A stretch of 64,000 nt of DNA from Alopecurus myosuroides. Its lineage: Eukaryota > Streptophyta > Magnoliopsida > Poales > Poaceae. The notes under the pieces were generated by a model. It worked only from the letters and a program-made list of their open reading frames with translations. It did not search any database and was not told the DNA's origin. Below are positions 1 through 10,672 of the stretch, in pieces (the first letter of the stretch is position 1; each line of letters starts with the position of its first letter). A program made the translations under genes and the position numbers. The DNA lies in NCBI GenBank assembly GCA_028641055.1, contig CM054057.1:725085521-725149520 (forward strand), in the 5' to 3' direction.

Positions 1-555
1 ACAACAACGGCGATGGAGATGGCGGTGGAGTCAATGGAGATGACTTCCGGGGGCACTTCCCCGTCCCGGCAGGGTGCCAAAACAGAGATTTGTCCCCCGA
101 AACTTGTCGACGGCGGCAACGGAGCTACCGATGTATTTTGTGGAAAAGGTCGATTCCCCTAGGGTTTATGCATCGGGGAGTATATATGGGAAAAAGGGCG
201 ATGCCGGGAGGTGGCCAGGGGCCCACACACCTAGGTGGCGCGGCCAGGGGGACTCGCGCCACCCTATGGTGTGGCCACCCTGTGGCCCCCCTCCAGGGCT
301 CTTCGGGACTTCTGGATGCTTCCAGGACTTCTATGACTTCTGGCTTTCGAATTTTCCAATTCCGGGAATATTTCCATAACAACTTTTCTGAAACTGAAAA
401 CAACAGAAAACAGGGAACCGGCTCTGTGGCATCTTGTTAATAGGTTAGTCCCGGAAAACGTGTAAAAACGCTATAAATAAAGGAGAAAACATGTAGCAAT
501 TGGGATAATATCATCATGGATCATCAGAAATTATAGATACGTTTGAGACGTATCA
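1..555 (-). repeat. Gypsy LTR, family A, minus strand, cut by window edge
   Basis: Reverse complement of the first ~555 bp of the LTR at 37971-39393. It starts (minus) with TGATACGTC at 555 and runs out of the window at base 1. A TATATA-type box lies near 175-183. The bases right of 555 do not look like a polypurine tract in minus sense, so this is probably the 5' LTR of a minus-strand element or a solo LTR. The right TSD would be CATGT (556-560), but the left copy is outside the window. Confidence 0.8.
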
Positions 556-628
556 CATGTCACCTCAGAAATTATGTGTTTTTATCGTTTTCCTACTTGA
601 GGACAAGTAGGAACTAAGCTTTGGATGT
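556..628 (+). mobile_element. 3' internal tail and polypurine tract of a family-B gypsy element
   Basis: These 73 bp match the PPT-proximal sequence of B1 (4509-4580 read on minus) and A2 (37895-37970). The PPT is the purine run around 611-628, directly before the LTR start at 629. The rest of the element was displaced by the family-A element ending at 555 and lies left of the window. Confidence 0.7.
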
Positions 629-2223
629 TGATACATCATAAACATATCCTTAATATCTGATGATCCATGTTGTTTTCATGTTATTTGCTACATGTTTTCT
701 ATACACTTTATGTCATTTTTATCGATTTCTGAGACTAACCTATTGACAAGATGCCACAGAGCCAGTTCCCTGTTTTCTGTTGTTTTTAGTTTCAGAAAAG
801 TTGTTCTAGAAATATTCTCGTAATTGGAAAATTTGAAGCCCGGAAGTCTTAGAAACCGCGAAGGTTGAACAGAGTCCCGAAGAGGCGCGGAGAGGGGCCA
901 CAGGGGGCACACCATAGGGCGGCGCGCCCCCTGGCCGCGCCGTGGGGTGGTGTGGGCCCTTCGGGAATCCACCGCCATCGCCCTTTCGCCTATTTATTCC
1001 CCCCGATACGTGAACCCTAAAAATATACCACTTCTTCCCGAGAAACACCCAAGGCCGGCGTCATCGTCAATCCGAGATCGGGAGGGTTCTGGAGTTCTCC
1101 CCGGCACCCTGCCGGAAGGGAAATTCATCACCGGAGGGCTCTACACCACCATGCCCGCCTCCGGAGTGACCCGTGAGTAATTCATCATTGGACTACGGGT
1201 CCATAGCATTAGCTAGATGGTTGTCTCCTCCACTTTACGCATCATGTTTAGATCTCATGAGCTGCCTTACATGATCAAGATCGTGTTATTGTAATGCTAC
1301 ATGTTGTGTTTGCTGGGATCCGATGAATTGAATGCTATGTCTTATGATTATCAATCTATCATTTTATCTTCATTCATATGTTATTTATGATCTTGCATGC
1401 TCTCCGTTATTAGTAGATGCTATGGCCAAGTAGATGCTAGTGACTCCAAGAGGGAGTATTTATGCTCAATAGTGGGTTCATGCCTCCTTTGCATCTGTGC
1501 TCGAGTGACAGAAACGTGACATATGGAGGATGTGTTGTTGCCATTAGGGAGAAAATAACGATGTTTACTTCATTCATATTGTTTACATTACACACTTTGC
1601 TTACTGCGATTATCTGTTGCTTGCAACTTAATACCCAACATATGTTCGGATCATATTCGGAAGGTGGATTATTAGTCATAGATGAAGTTGGATGACGGTC
1701 TATGTATTTTGTTGTAATGCCCGCATGAATCACATGGTAATCTTTATGTCTTGCATATGCACTACGATGCAGCCTTCATTTCTATCAATTTCCCAGCTGT
1801 AATTTGTTCACCACACATGTTATTTATCTTCTATGGAGAGACACCACTAGTGAACTGTGGACCCCGGTCCATTTTCTTATACTGATAATACAACCACTGC
1901 AATTACTATTTTCACACTGTTGCTACTATTTTCATACTGTTTTCCACACCATATGTTTAACCTCATTGTTATCAGCAAAACCGGTAAGATTGATAACCTC
2001 ACTGCTTTGTTGGGGCAAAGTTAATTTATTGTGTTCTATAGGTTCCACGTTGCTGCTAAACCGGTAGTGTGCCCGGCCATCTCAGATGCATCAACCTTCG
2101 AAAGTTTCCCTTTCCTCCTACTGGTCGATTCAACCATGGTTTCTTTCTGAGGGAAACTTGCAACTATGCTCTTCGTACCTTTCTCTTGGGGTCTCCCAAC
2201 GAACGTGTGTTACATGCGCATCA
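629..2223 (+). repeat. 3' LTR of family-B gypsy element, plus strand
   Basis: Starts TGATACATCA after a polypurine tract and ends GCGCATCA at 2223, giving TGAT...ATCA ends. Bases 629 to ~2064 align with the family-B LTRs at 2936-4508 and 31891-33460 (reverse complement). The last ~160 bp differ and resemble the LTR end of other Triticeae gypsy families. The next five bases, GTGGG (2224-2228), would be the right TSD, but the left copy is outside the window. The end at 2223 rests on sequence resemblance and on LINE homology starting right after it. Confidence 0.65.
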
Positions 2224-2916
2224 GTGGGGAGGTGATGAGACAAATAGGAAAATTCACTGGAGGAAGTGGGAAGCGATTGCCGTCCCAAAATCCGAAGGAG
2301 GGATAGGATTTCGAGATTTTCAATTATTCAACCAGTCCATGCTGGCGAAGCAAGGCTGGAACTGATCGGTAATCCCAACTCCTTATCTGCACGTGTTTTA
2401 AAAGGCAAGTATTTTCATGATACTGATTTTATGTATGCAAGAAGAAAGAGAGGGAGCTCTCATATTTGGAATGCCATTTTATTCGGGAGAGAAGCTTTGA
2501 CGGAAGGGCTAATAAAACGTGTTGGAGATGGTACTACAATCCAGGTCTGGGAGGATCCTTGGATCCATGGGGCATGAAACCTATGGTGAGACTCCCGAAT
2601 CGAACAGTGACAACAATCGATGAACTGATCATTTAGGAGAGGAGTTGATGGAATATGATCGAGCTTCGGAAGAATTTTGTGGAACCTGATGTAATTACTA
2701 TCAGCTCCATTCCACTCAGTAGGGTTACAAAAGATTTTTGGGCTTGGTCCCGAGAGAATAGAGGTTAATTTTCGGTTCGCTCGTGTTACCGGCTGCTTGT
2801 ATCGAATAAAAAATTGAGAAATGATGCTGGCAGTTCTACATGTGTGGTCCAACCTTACTGGAAACACCTATGGAAGATGGAAGTCCCTCCTAAAGTTCGG
2901 GTATTCTGGTGGCGTG
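2224..2916 (+). pseudogene. LINE reverse transcriptase C-terminal part, first half (decayed)
   Basis: Translated pieces match the C-terminal part of plant LINE ORF2 proteins, just before and into the zf-RVT domain: WGGDETNRKIHWRKW near 2224, GGIGFRDF near 2300, LSARVLKGKYF near 2385 and PPKVRVFWWRV near 2885-2915. The frame shifts near 2361 and again near 2575, and an in-frame TAG lies at 2634-2636, so it is dead. The upstream RT core is missing because the gypsy LTR ending at 2223 interrupts it. The second half is at 39399-39580, beyond the nested insertion, and GCGTG at 2912-2916 is the TSD of A2. Confidence 0.8.
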
Positions 2917-2935
2917 TGATACGTCTCCAACGTAT

Positions 2936-4508
2936 TGCTATGTGTTGTTGGGAACCCCAAGAGGAGGGTGTGATGAGCACAACGGTAGGATTTTCCCCTT
3001 AGTTAAGAACCAGGGTTATAAATCCAGTAGGAGAAAGAGAATCTTCGGAAGGTTGATGCCACTGCGGTGGTGCTGGAGCTTCACCGGTGTCAGCAACAAC
3101 GTGGAACCTGCACACAACACAACCAAAATACTTTGCCCCAACGGTATAGTGAGGTTGTCAATCTCACCGGTCTTGCTGAAAACAAAAATTAGACGTATAG
3201 TGTGGAAAATAGTGTATGCTTCAGTAAGTAAAGAAAGCAGGAAATGTTGTGGTTTGTTTAACAGTGTGGAAAATGGACTGGGGTTCATAGTTTCACTAGT
3301 GGTGTCTCTCCATAAAAGATAGCATGCTAGGTGAACAAATTACAGTTGGGCAATTGACAAATAGAGGTTGCACCGTAGTGCACAATATGACATGAAGATT
3401 ACTATGATATTTAGTGCGGGCATTACAACAAGATACATAGACCGACATCCATCTGCATCTATGACTAATAATCCACCCTCAGGTTATCATCCGACCCCCT
3501 TAGGTATTAAGTTGCAAGCAACAAATAATTGCATTAAAAAAAGTGTGTAATGTAAGCAATGATTATGACGCGTGCACTCTCACCGTTGTTTTCTCCCTAA
3601 TGGCAACAACACATCCTACCCCTTCACGTTTCTTTCACTCGAGCAAGGCAACAAGGAGGCATGAACCCACTATCAAGCATAAATACTCCCTCTTGGAATC
3701 ACTAGCAACTACTTGGCCAGAGCAACCAATAGCAACGGAAAGCATGCAAGATCACAAATAACATATGAAATAAAGACTATAATCAACTTGGCATAAGGTC
3801 AATATGCATCGTATCCTAGCAAACACAGCATATAGAATTACATAAGATCAATCTCGATCATGATAGGCAGCTCACGGGATCTAAACATGGAGGCATATGA
3901 GGAGGAGACAACCATCTCGATACAACTATGAACCCGTAGTCCAGGGATGAACAACTCACGCATCACTCTGGAGGCAGGCATGGTGATGTAGAAGCCTCCG
4001 GTGATGATTTCCTCTCCGGCAGGGTGCCGGCAAACAGCTCCAGAACCCCCCTGATCTAGGGTTGACGACGAGGGCGGCTGCGGAACTTTTTCGGGATTTT
4101 TTATCAGGTGCTTAGGGTTTTCCATCCAGGGGGATTAAATAGGCGAAATGGCAGAGGCAGTGGAGGTCCAGGGGCGCCACACCACCCCGGGCGCGACCAA
4201 GGGGGGGGGGCGCCACCCTATGGTGTGGGCCCCGTGATGCCCCTCTTCGTCTCCTCTTCGGTCTTCTCGATGCTTCCGGGGAAAATAGGACTTCCGGGCT
4301 TCGAACTTTCCAATTCCGAGAATATTTCCAGAACAACTTTTCTGAAACTAAAAACAACAGAAAACAGGGAACTGGCTCTGTGGCATCTTGTCAATAGGTT
4401 AGTCCGGAAAATCGATAAAAATGACATAAAGAAGGGAGAAAACATGTAGCAATTGGCATAATATCATCATGGAGCATCAGAAATTAGGGATATGTTTATG
4501 ACGTATCA
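2936..4508 (-). repeat. B1 3' LTR
   Basis: 1573 bp, pairs with 31891-33460. Ends are TGCTATGTG...GACGTATCA on the plus strand, so TGATACGTC...CACATAGCA on minus. A polypurine tract adjoins it at 4509. Small open frames inside it are not conserved genes. Confidence 0.9.
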
Positions 4509-4524
4509 ACCATCCCCAAGCTTA
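4509..4524 (-). other. B1 polypurine tract
   Basis: Read on minus, AAGCTTGGGGATG runs up to the LTR start at 4508. The same motif precedes the A2 3' LTR (37957-37970) and the LTR at 629. Confidence 0.75.
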
Positions 4525-6281
4525 GTTCCTACTCGTCCTCGAGTAGGTAAATGATAAAACAATAATTTCTGAGGTGACATTCTACTAACATAAACTTGAT
4601 CAATCTAATGTAAAAGCATATGCACGCTGAGATCATAAAATTTTAAACACGGGCATCATAAATAAAACTTTAACAATAAAGCATAGCAATTAGTTTGCAT
4701 CACGAAGAGTAAATCAAATAAAGGATCATGAATAATAATGCAAAGAAAGGTAGACGTTTGTTTCAGGTATAGAGAAAGCATGGCAAAGTGATATTTTGAT
4801 AGTCCTTAAGAGTGGGGCAAAACATAAATGTCAGGACGCTTTCAAAGTTCAACAGGAAGACTAGACCAGATAATTTAAGAACAAATGATATCACATCATC
4901 AAGTAATTGTTGATGTTTATGGGACAAATGCACATAGAACTCAGAATGGCAAAAAATGCTCTCTCAACTGTGCATAAAGTTAGAAGATGGATACTGAACA
5001 TAAAAGTAAAAGAAAGTCCCTTCGCAGAGGGAAGCAGGGATCACTCATGTGCTAGAGCTTTTATTTTATTAAACAGAGGTATTAAAAGTTTGACATTTGT
5101 GGAGGAATGTCTATATTTTAGGATGGGTGTATGTTAGTGTCAACGAATGGTAAACAAACAATACATTACGTCACAAGACAAATGGATTCACAAGAGCGGC
5201 TCCCATGGTGAAGGACGCAAATGGTATAGAAGGTCATCCCTCTTTCTCTTTTGTTTACACAATTATGTTTTGACTGGAATGAGCAGGGGCACAAATAGTG
5301 AAGAGAATTTGTTTATTAATTTGGGGCTGGGCACCCCGCTGTCAGATCTTCTATCATTTGGATAAGCGGATGAAGCCACTAGTTCAGGGTGTGAAATCCA
5401 ATCAACAAGTGAGATAAAGATTCTCTATTGACGTCTTCATGAGCAAAAACAAGAACACAAAGAAGGAATAATTTTGAAGGTTTTAAAGGTAACACATGAG
5501 AAATTTACTTGGAATGGCAGTTAAATACCACATGTAGGTAGGTATGGTGTACACAATGGGAAAAACTTTAGTTTAAAGGAGTTTGGATGAACGAGTAGAG
5601 CTCATACTCAGTAAAGGTGGAGGCTAGCAAAAGATCGGGAGCGACAAATCAAGAGAGCATAAGATCCATAATCATTCATAGCGATATAAGCATCATTAAT
5701 TAAAACAGAAGCAGTATCACAAGTTCAAAAACTAAGTGGTCATGGAGGCTATGCGTGACTGATTTGTAGTCATAAACATGGTGTGAGCATGCGCCAAGTC
5801 AACCAAATAAATCATTCGAAAGAGAATACCATATATTGATGCTTTACTATGACAAAAACAACTCATGAATCTTTCAAAACATATTAAACACTCTCAGCTA
5901 TTTGAGCCTATTCATGCTACTCAATAACCACAAGGTTTTAAAACTAAAATAACATTTAGCATCGCATGAAAAAGTTCTAGCCACAGTCTATATAAGCTTC
6001 TACTAATACTGTTATAAATTCTACTTCAAGCAGCAATTTTTTTCCCAACAAGCACCATACAAAACATGCTTTAAAAAAATACTCTTTATGATACAGCAAG
6101 CAAACTTGAGAGTACTCAAATAATACTACTAAAACTAACAACTCTGATAAGAGATGCATGCAAAACAGGAGCTGAATAAATGCACCAGCCAAACAGAGAC
6201 TAAGAATACAATGTATTGTCATGAAAAAGCGGAGCGTGTCACTCTCCAATAAAAGAATGCCGGGTCCAACCAAGATTATTA
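4525..6281 (-). mobile_element. B1 internal region, non-coding 3' half
   Basis: No convincing gene. Read on minus it aligns with the A2 internal sequence from ~36080 to 37955, for example the shared stretch around GAGACACGCTCCG. The alignment resumes exactly where the one from 30003 upward stops, which shows that 6282-30002 is an insertion. The minus ORF 5977-6321 crosses the insertion boundary and is not a gene. Confidence 0.8.
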
Positions 6282-6469
6282 TCTCCACTAATATAAAACA
6301 ACCCAGTGGGGTACCATCCAAATGATAATAGCCATCGGATCAAACTGAACAAACGAGCCAGATTGCTTCAACGATGTGCAATTTCCCACACTTGACAGCC
6401 CACGCAGGAATCATCAGTTATATAAAAAAAAGATCAACTGTGGGAGTCCCCATCAACTGCACGGTTTCG

Positions 6470-6880
6470 TGCTTCCAAGTTCCATCCCCAAACTCGCGCT
6501 GTCGACCGCCGCTCCAATCGGTGCAGTGCCGGCCGAGGTCGGCGCTCCAATCAACCTTCCTCCGCTTGCCTCTTGCCGACCTTTTGCCGGAGAACTGAGA
6601 AATCGCGGGACCGCGGGGGCACGAGAGCGGGAAGGAGAGCGTGCGATTGGCGCAGCGGCGGCGAGGAAGAGAGTCCCCAGAGACAGGAGGACTGGACGGG
6701 GAAGGGAGCGAGTCCCGCAACCGCTCACTGCCGCTCCATCCCCACGACCTGCCAGCGGGCGCTCGCCTCCGAGGTGGGGAGTTCATCGGCGTCCTTCTCC
6801 TCAAGGAGCGCTGCCAGCTAGCGTAGTCGTCGCCGCCCATCCGTGCTGTCTGAGGGAACCGCCCATGCCCAGGTTAGAAT
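6470..6880 (+). other. GC-rich exon-like block in Helitron, probably captured gene 5' region
   Basis: A sharply GC-rich block in AT-rich surroundings, ending in CCCAG followed by GTTAGA, a plausible splice donor near 6873. Open frames exist on both strands (6376-7041 plus, 6418-6840 minus), but all are R/P/A-rich as expected from GC-rich noncoding DNA. I do not recognise a protein. It may be the 5' UTR and first exon of a captured gene. Confidence 0.4.
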
Positions 6881-7051
6881 CACCTGAGTTAATTTCTCCA
6901 AAGTATGTTCGCCAAACCATTAATTTTTTTTTCCTATTGGGAGTATTTCCCAGCTTAATGATCTCAATTGGGGTCCTTTCATGGTATGAGTTTGATGATT
7001 TTTCTGAAAGCAGACATTGTATATTGCTATGTTCTCTCTAACCGGGTGCAG

Positions 7052-7137
7052 ATGACTACAACAACATGTTCTGTTTGAAGAGCAAGCAGGCAGAACACGG
7101 GAGTGATATGATACTCCAAATTCCCACTAAATATCAT
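7052..7137 (+). other. Exon-like segment in Helitron
   Basis: Bounded by GGGTGCAG (acceptor-like) and CATGGTTAG (donor-like). One frame is open throughout (DDYNNMFCLKSKQ...), but it does not join in frame to an ATG in the upstream GC-rich block. Product not recognised. Confidence 0.3.
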
Positions 7138-7400
7138 GGTTAGTGATTCCAATTTTATCATCTCATAATTGGATGTGTACAAATACTTCTAGAATCAACT
7201 AATACCATTTCAATATTTTTCATATACGATGACCTCTTTGTAATGCTTCCTTTCTTTACGACAAGGTCACCAGATTTCAATACCACATTTAATTATCTTA
7301 GGTAATTTAATGAACCATTACAAGCTCTTTTTTTTCATATCATTGTCTCTATACTCTCACGTCTTTTTTTGCCTATTGTATAATCTACCTTAACCTCAAC
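7138..7400. other. Helitron interior, AT-rich, no gene seen
   Basis: Intron-like AT-rich sequence up to the Tat1 insertion site. The TSD copy CGGTG is 7401-7405. Confidence 0.5.
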
Positions 7401-7405
7401 CGGTG

Positions 7406-7947
7406 TGTCGAGACATCGTAATAGTTTCCATAGACGGGGGTGCCATGAGACTACGGTAGGGACGTGGGGTAACGGGATCGCGTGGTGGACAGTGAACACA
7501 GGGTTTACCCAGGTTCGGTACGTCGCGACAGTACGACGTGCCTACTCCTGCAATCTCACTAATCAGGACTAAAGCTTGTGTATAGAATTACAATGTGAGG
7601 TTTAGATCTAGCTATTCGCAGAGGATCAACTTCCTGGCGAGTTAGCCTATAGCTTCTTCTCTGTTCTTTTTTATCTCCCATCCGGCTTTATATAATAGCC
7701 GGATTAGGGCTTACAGAATAGGAAACCCAGAAGACTACGGTAACTATAACTTGGAAAGTAAGGAATCCGTCTTCTCCTCCAAGCCGGATCACGTGGTCCG
7801 TGATCCGGGTCCTTCTAGAATCCGGCTTCTGTGCGTCGGGCTACTGGGCCGCCCAATGGACCATAGCCTACTACCACTTGGGCCACCCTGGTAATCCGGC
7901 ACTTATGACTACCATCTAATATACCCCTATTTGGTATATATCCGACA
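7406..7947 (-). repeat. Tat1 3' LTR
   Basis: 542 bp, TGTCG...CGACA. It lies next to the polypurine tract, so it is the 3' LTR of a minus-strand element. It carries a minus-strand TATATAAAG (plus CTTTATATA at 7686-7694). Confidence 0.93.
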
Positions 7948-7960
7948 GTAGCCCCCAAGA
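7948..7960 (-). other. Tat1 polypurine tract
   Basis: On minus: TCTTGGGGGCTAC directly before the LTR, the usual polypurine tract form in grass Tat elements. Confidence 0.75.
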
Positions 7961-8340
7961 AGGATTAAAACTCTGATTCTCCGTCTTTCGCCAAATGTAC
8001 TTTGTCCGAGAAATTTCGATCAGCAGTCTTGATTCTTCTTATTCTTCTTTGAAAAGAGATGGTAACGTGAAACTCGGAATCCTGAAAATCCGGCTTTTCT
8101 CTCACGATCCTTCACGGAGAAGGAACTTCCTACGTCAGCGCTTTAATCATGCTGACGTAAGGGTCGTTTGGGTTTCACGCGGGAAACCTAGTAACGTATC
8201 TCTGACAGATTCTCACGGGAAACGAGGAGATAGCCATCATTTCCCTGTCGTTTCATTTCCCGGATTTTCCGGCGAGTGACACGCGTTGATCATCCAACGG
8301 TCAAAATAGCCGTTGGCACGTATCTTGACAGATTTCCGGC
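7961..8340 (+). promoter_or_regulatory. Promoter region of the Tat1 antisense gene
   Basis: About 380 bp between the polypurine tract and a TATA box. The open frame 7995-8279 shows no recognisable protein. It contains CACGTATC and TGACG-like elements, but I do not assign factors. Confidence 0.45.
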
Positions 8341-8348
8341 TATAAGTA
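8341..8348 (+). promoter_or_regulatory. TATA box of the antisense gene
   Basis: TATAAGTA about 140 bp before the ATG at 8488, followed by a C-rich leader, as in plant pol II genes. The equivalent gene in Tat2 has TATAAATA at 63206. This suggests the antisense gene is transcribed from its own promoter and not from the LTR. Confidence 0.6.
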
Positions 8349-8487
8349 GCCTTCTTCGTCCTCACAGAAATCCTTCCACACTCTCGCTCTTCACGCCATC
8401 ACTGCGCCCAAGCTCTCGAGCGAAGAACCGTCCCCGAGCGCACACCGCACCCAGGGCATCACCGGAGACGAACCGCGCCGCCACCTA

Positions 8488-10672
8488 ATGGCATCCTCAC
8501 CGCCTTCTCCCGCTCACTCCGCCGCGCACACCATCGAAGACATCATCAACGACCTAGATCCAGAGCTAGGCTCCCCGATGCACGCCGGCGGTGAGCCGGA
8601 AAAGACCGCGGCTTCTGCGGCGGACGGAGGAGATCTTTCCACCGCCGCAAACCTTGCGGGCTCGAGCTCCGCGCCTCCCCCGCCGTTTGCTCCTGAGACG
8701 GCGGAGGAGAAGATTTCGCTTCTCGGCGACGAGCTCGCCGTTGCAGAAGCTGCTGCGTCCGCCGCCGCCAGAGCGGACGAAGAGGTGGAAACTGCAGGCA
8801 ACTGGATTGCCTGCAGCATTCCGCCAGCCCTCCTTCCAAACTTGGAAAAGGAGGGATTGATCCTGAAAGGGAAATGGCGACTCCCTGAGGACGAGAACGA
8901 ACCTATGCCGAACGATGGCGAACGGGTCCTTCTCTCCTCCCATCTCTTAAGAGGTATGGGATTGCCGCCTTCTGCCTTCTTCCTCCAAGTCCTCTCCCAC
9001 TATAGCATCCAGCCTCATAACCTGCCACCCAATTCCATTCTCTATATGGCCGGGTTTCAGGCTCTATTCGAGGGTTTCTTAGGTATAGAACCTAGGTTAG
9101 ATTTCTGGATGTACTGTTTCGGGGTTAAGCGGAACTCTTCGGAGGGCGCACTCCCGACTTGCGGAACCATCTCCTTTACTCTTAGGAGATTTAGGGAAGA
9201 TTGGTTCCCCAAGATCAAGACATTGGAATCCATCAAATTTTGGACGGGTTCCTTCTTCTACCATCCCGATGTGCCTTTCCCAAAAAAGGCCATCGGGGTT
9301 CCACCTTTTTCCAACACTGCTGCTGTTCCCCAAGACAATTGGGGAACGGAAGCCGTCCAAGTTCTGCCGCCTGATCTTCTAAGGATTAAGCGGCGCATCG
9401 CCAAGCTCACTTCCTCCGATCCACCTCTAACCGGCATGGACACGGTCCTTTGCTGGTTGGATAGGCGGATCCAGCCGTTGGACAATAACGGTGGCCGCCT
9501 TCTTTGCGACTACACGGGTGCCAACGACCAAATGCGGACAACCAGCAAAGACTGGTCCGCGAGGGATCTTCGACGGCGCGTAAACCAGTTGGTCGCATCA
9601 CGCGACCAATACGAAGCGAGTCGGTCGATGTATACGACCGACAATCCGGCTCCCAAGGTATTTTTTCTGTCATTTGGGTGGAGTTTTGCCATTTTTTCTC
9701 GGATTTTCCGCTTCTAACTCTGATTTTTCTTTTCGACAGATCGCTGAACTTCCAGACTCGAAGTTAGCCTCCGAAGCTGAGCTGGATGCGTTGCGTACCG
9801 CCTCTACAGGTGGGCGCAAGCGCAAGAAGGTTTCCTCTTCTGAGGAAGTCATCGATCTTGACGGAATTCCCGTCGCCACCTCCAGGTTAGAACATCTGGG
9901 ATACCTTCTTTCGTCGAAGTTTTCTTTCGTCTTCGGAGTTTTAACTTTTCCGGGTTTTTTGTTTTTAGCCTACCTCCCTCCAACTTAAAGCCGAAGAAGC
10001 TGAAGAAACACAAAGTTGTGTCCAGCCGAGGCGCTCAACCTTCTCCCGTCATCGCCCCGGACACACCGTCCACGATGGCGGAAGAGCATGCTACAGCCCC
10101 CACCACCAAGCCGCTGGAGCCCAGCCAGCCCGTTGTGTCGAACACGGACACGAGGGAAAGGGCGGCTCCAGAGGTGGGAAAATCTTCTCGGACATTCGAC
10201 GAGGAGATTCCCACTTTTGACAAGGACTTCAAGATCATCAATGACGGCCTAAGCGCAGCCGGAACTCTTTTTGCGGAATACGCAAAAGGGTTCAATGAAA
10301 ACTTGGCGGGTTTGCAACGAATGAGCCAGGTATGTAACTCTAGCCCCCAAGCATCAAACAAAATGTATGCTTTTTGCCTTGATGCTTTATGTACATTCTT
10401 TTCCCTGCCATGTTCCAGCAAACCGCTGAAGCCATTAACATGGAAGTTTTCAACAAACTCTCCATCAAGAATAAAGAAGTTAGAAATATGCTTTCTATTC
10501 TTGAGGAGAGAGAGGCGGAGCTGGCATCGTCTCAGCTGGCGTTGTCGGAAACAACAGGTAAGCGTTTTTCCTCTGAAGTTTTCGATTCAACCTTTTGTCT
10601 AAGTACTTATTCCGGAAATTTTCTAAACTCGGAATTTTCCTTGCTTCTCAGCTGCTTTGGCTAAGGCCAAGC
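8488..10672 (+). CDS. Antisense gene of Tat1, exons 1-4 and start of exon 5 (gypsy-type transposon domain protein, PF04195-like)
   Basis: Exons by GT-AG junctions that keep frame: 8488-9657, 9740-9885, 9969-10329, 10419-10557, 10652-10672. Exon 1 (390 codons) has an Ala/Ser/Glu-rich N-terminus, then the domain annotated in grasses as putative gypsy type transposon: DGERVLLSSHLLRGMGLP, HNLPPNSILYMAGFQ, FLGIEP, FWTGSFFYHPDVPFP. Exon 2 carries GRKRKK (residues 415-420), a candidate NLS, and VIDLD (427-431) among acidic and Ser residues, a candidate SUMO-interaction motif. Exon 3 adds a basic patch. Exons 4 and 5 look coiled-coil (Glu/Ala/Leu-rich). Function unknown; the domain call is from recalled family features. 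A copia insertion cuts exon 5 at 10672/10673. Confidence 0.82.

Noticed and set aside
4108..4449. 113-codon frame and similar ones at 74-403, 688-1048, 33066-33401 and 38104-38519
   Set aside because: All lie in the shared GC-rich part of gypsy LTRs; the frames differ between copies and strands.
5977..6321. 114-codon minus frame, hydrophobic, membrane-like
   Set aside because: It crosses the Helitron boundary at 6281/6282 and so joins unrelated sequences.
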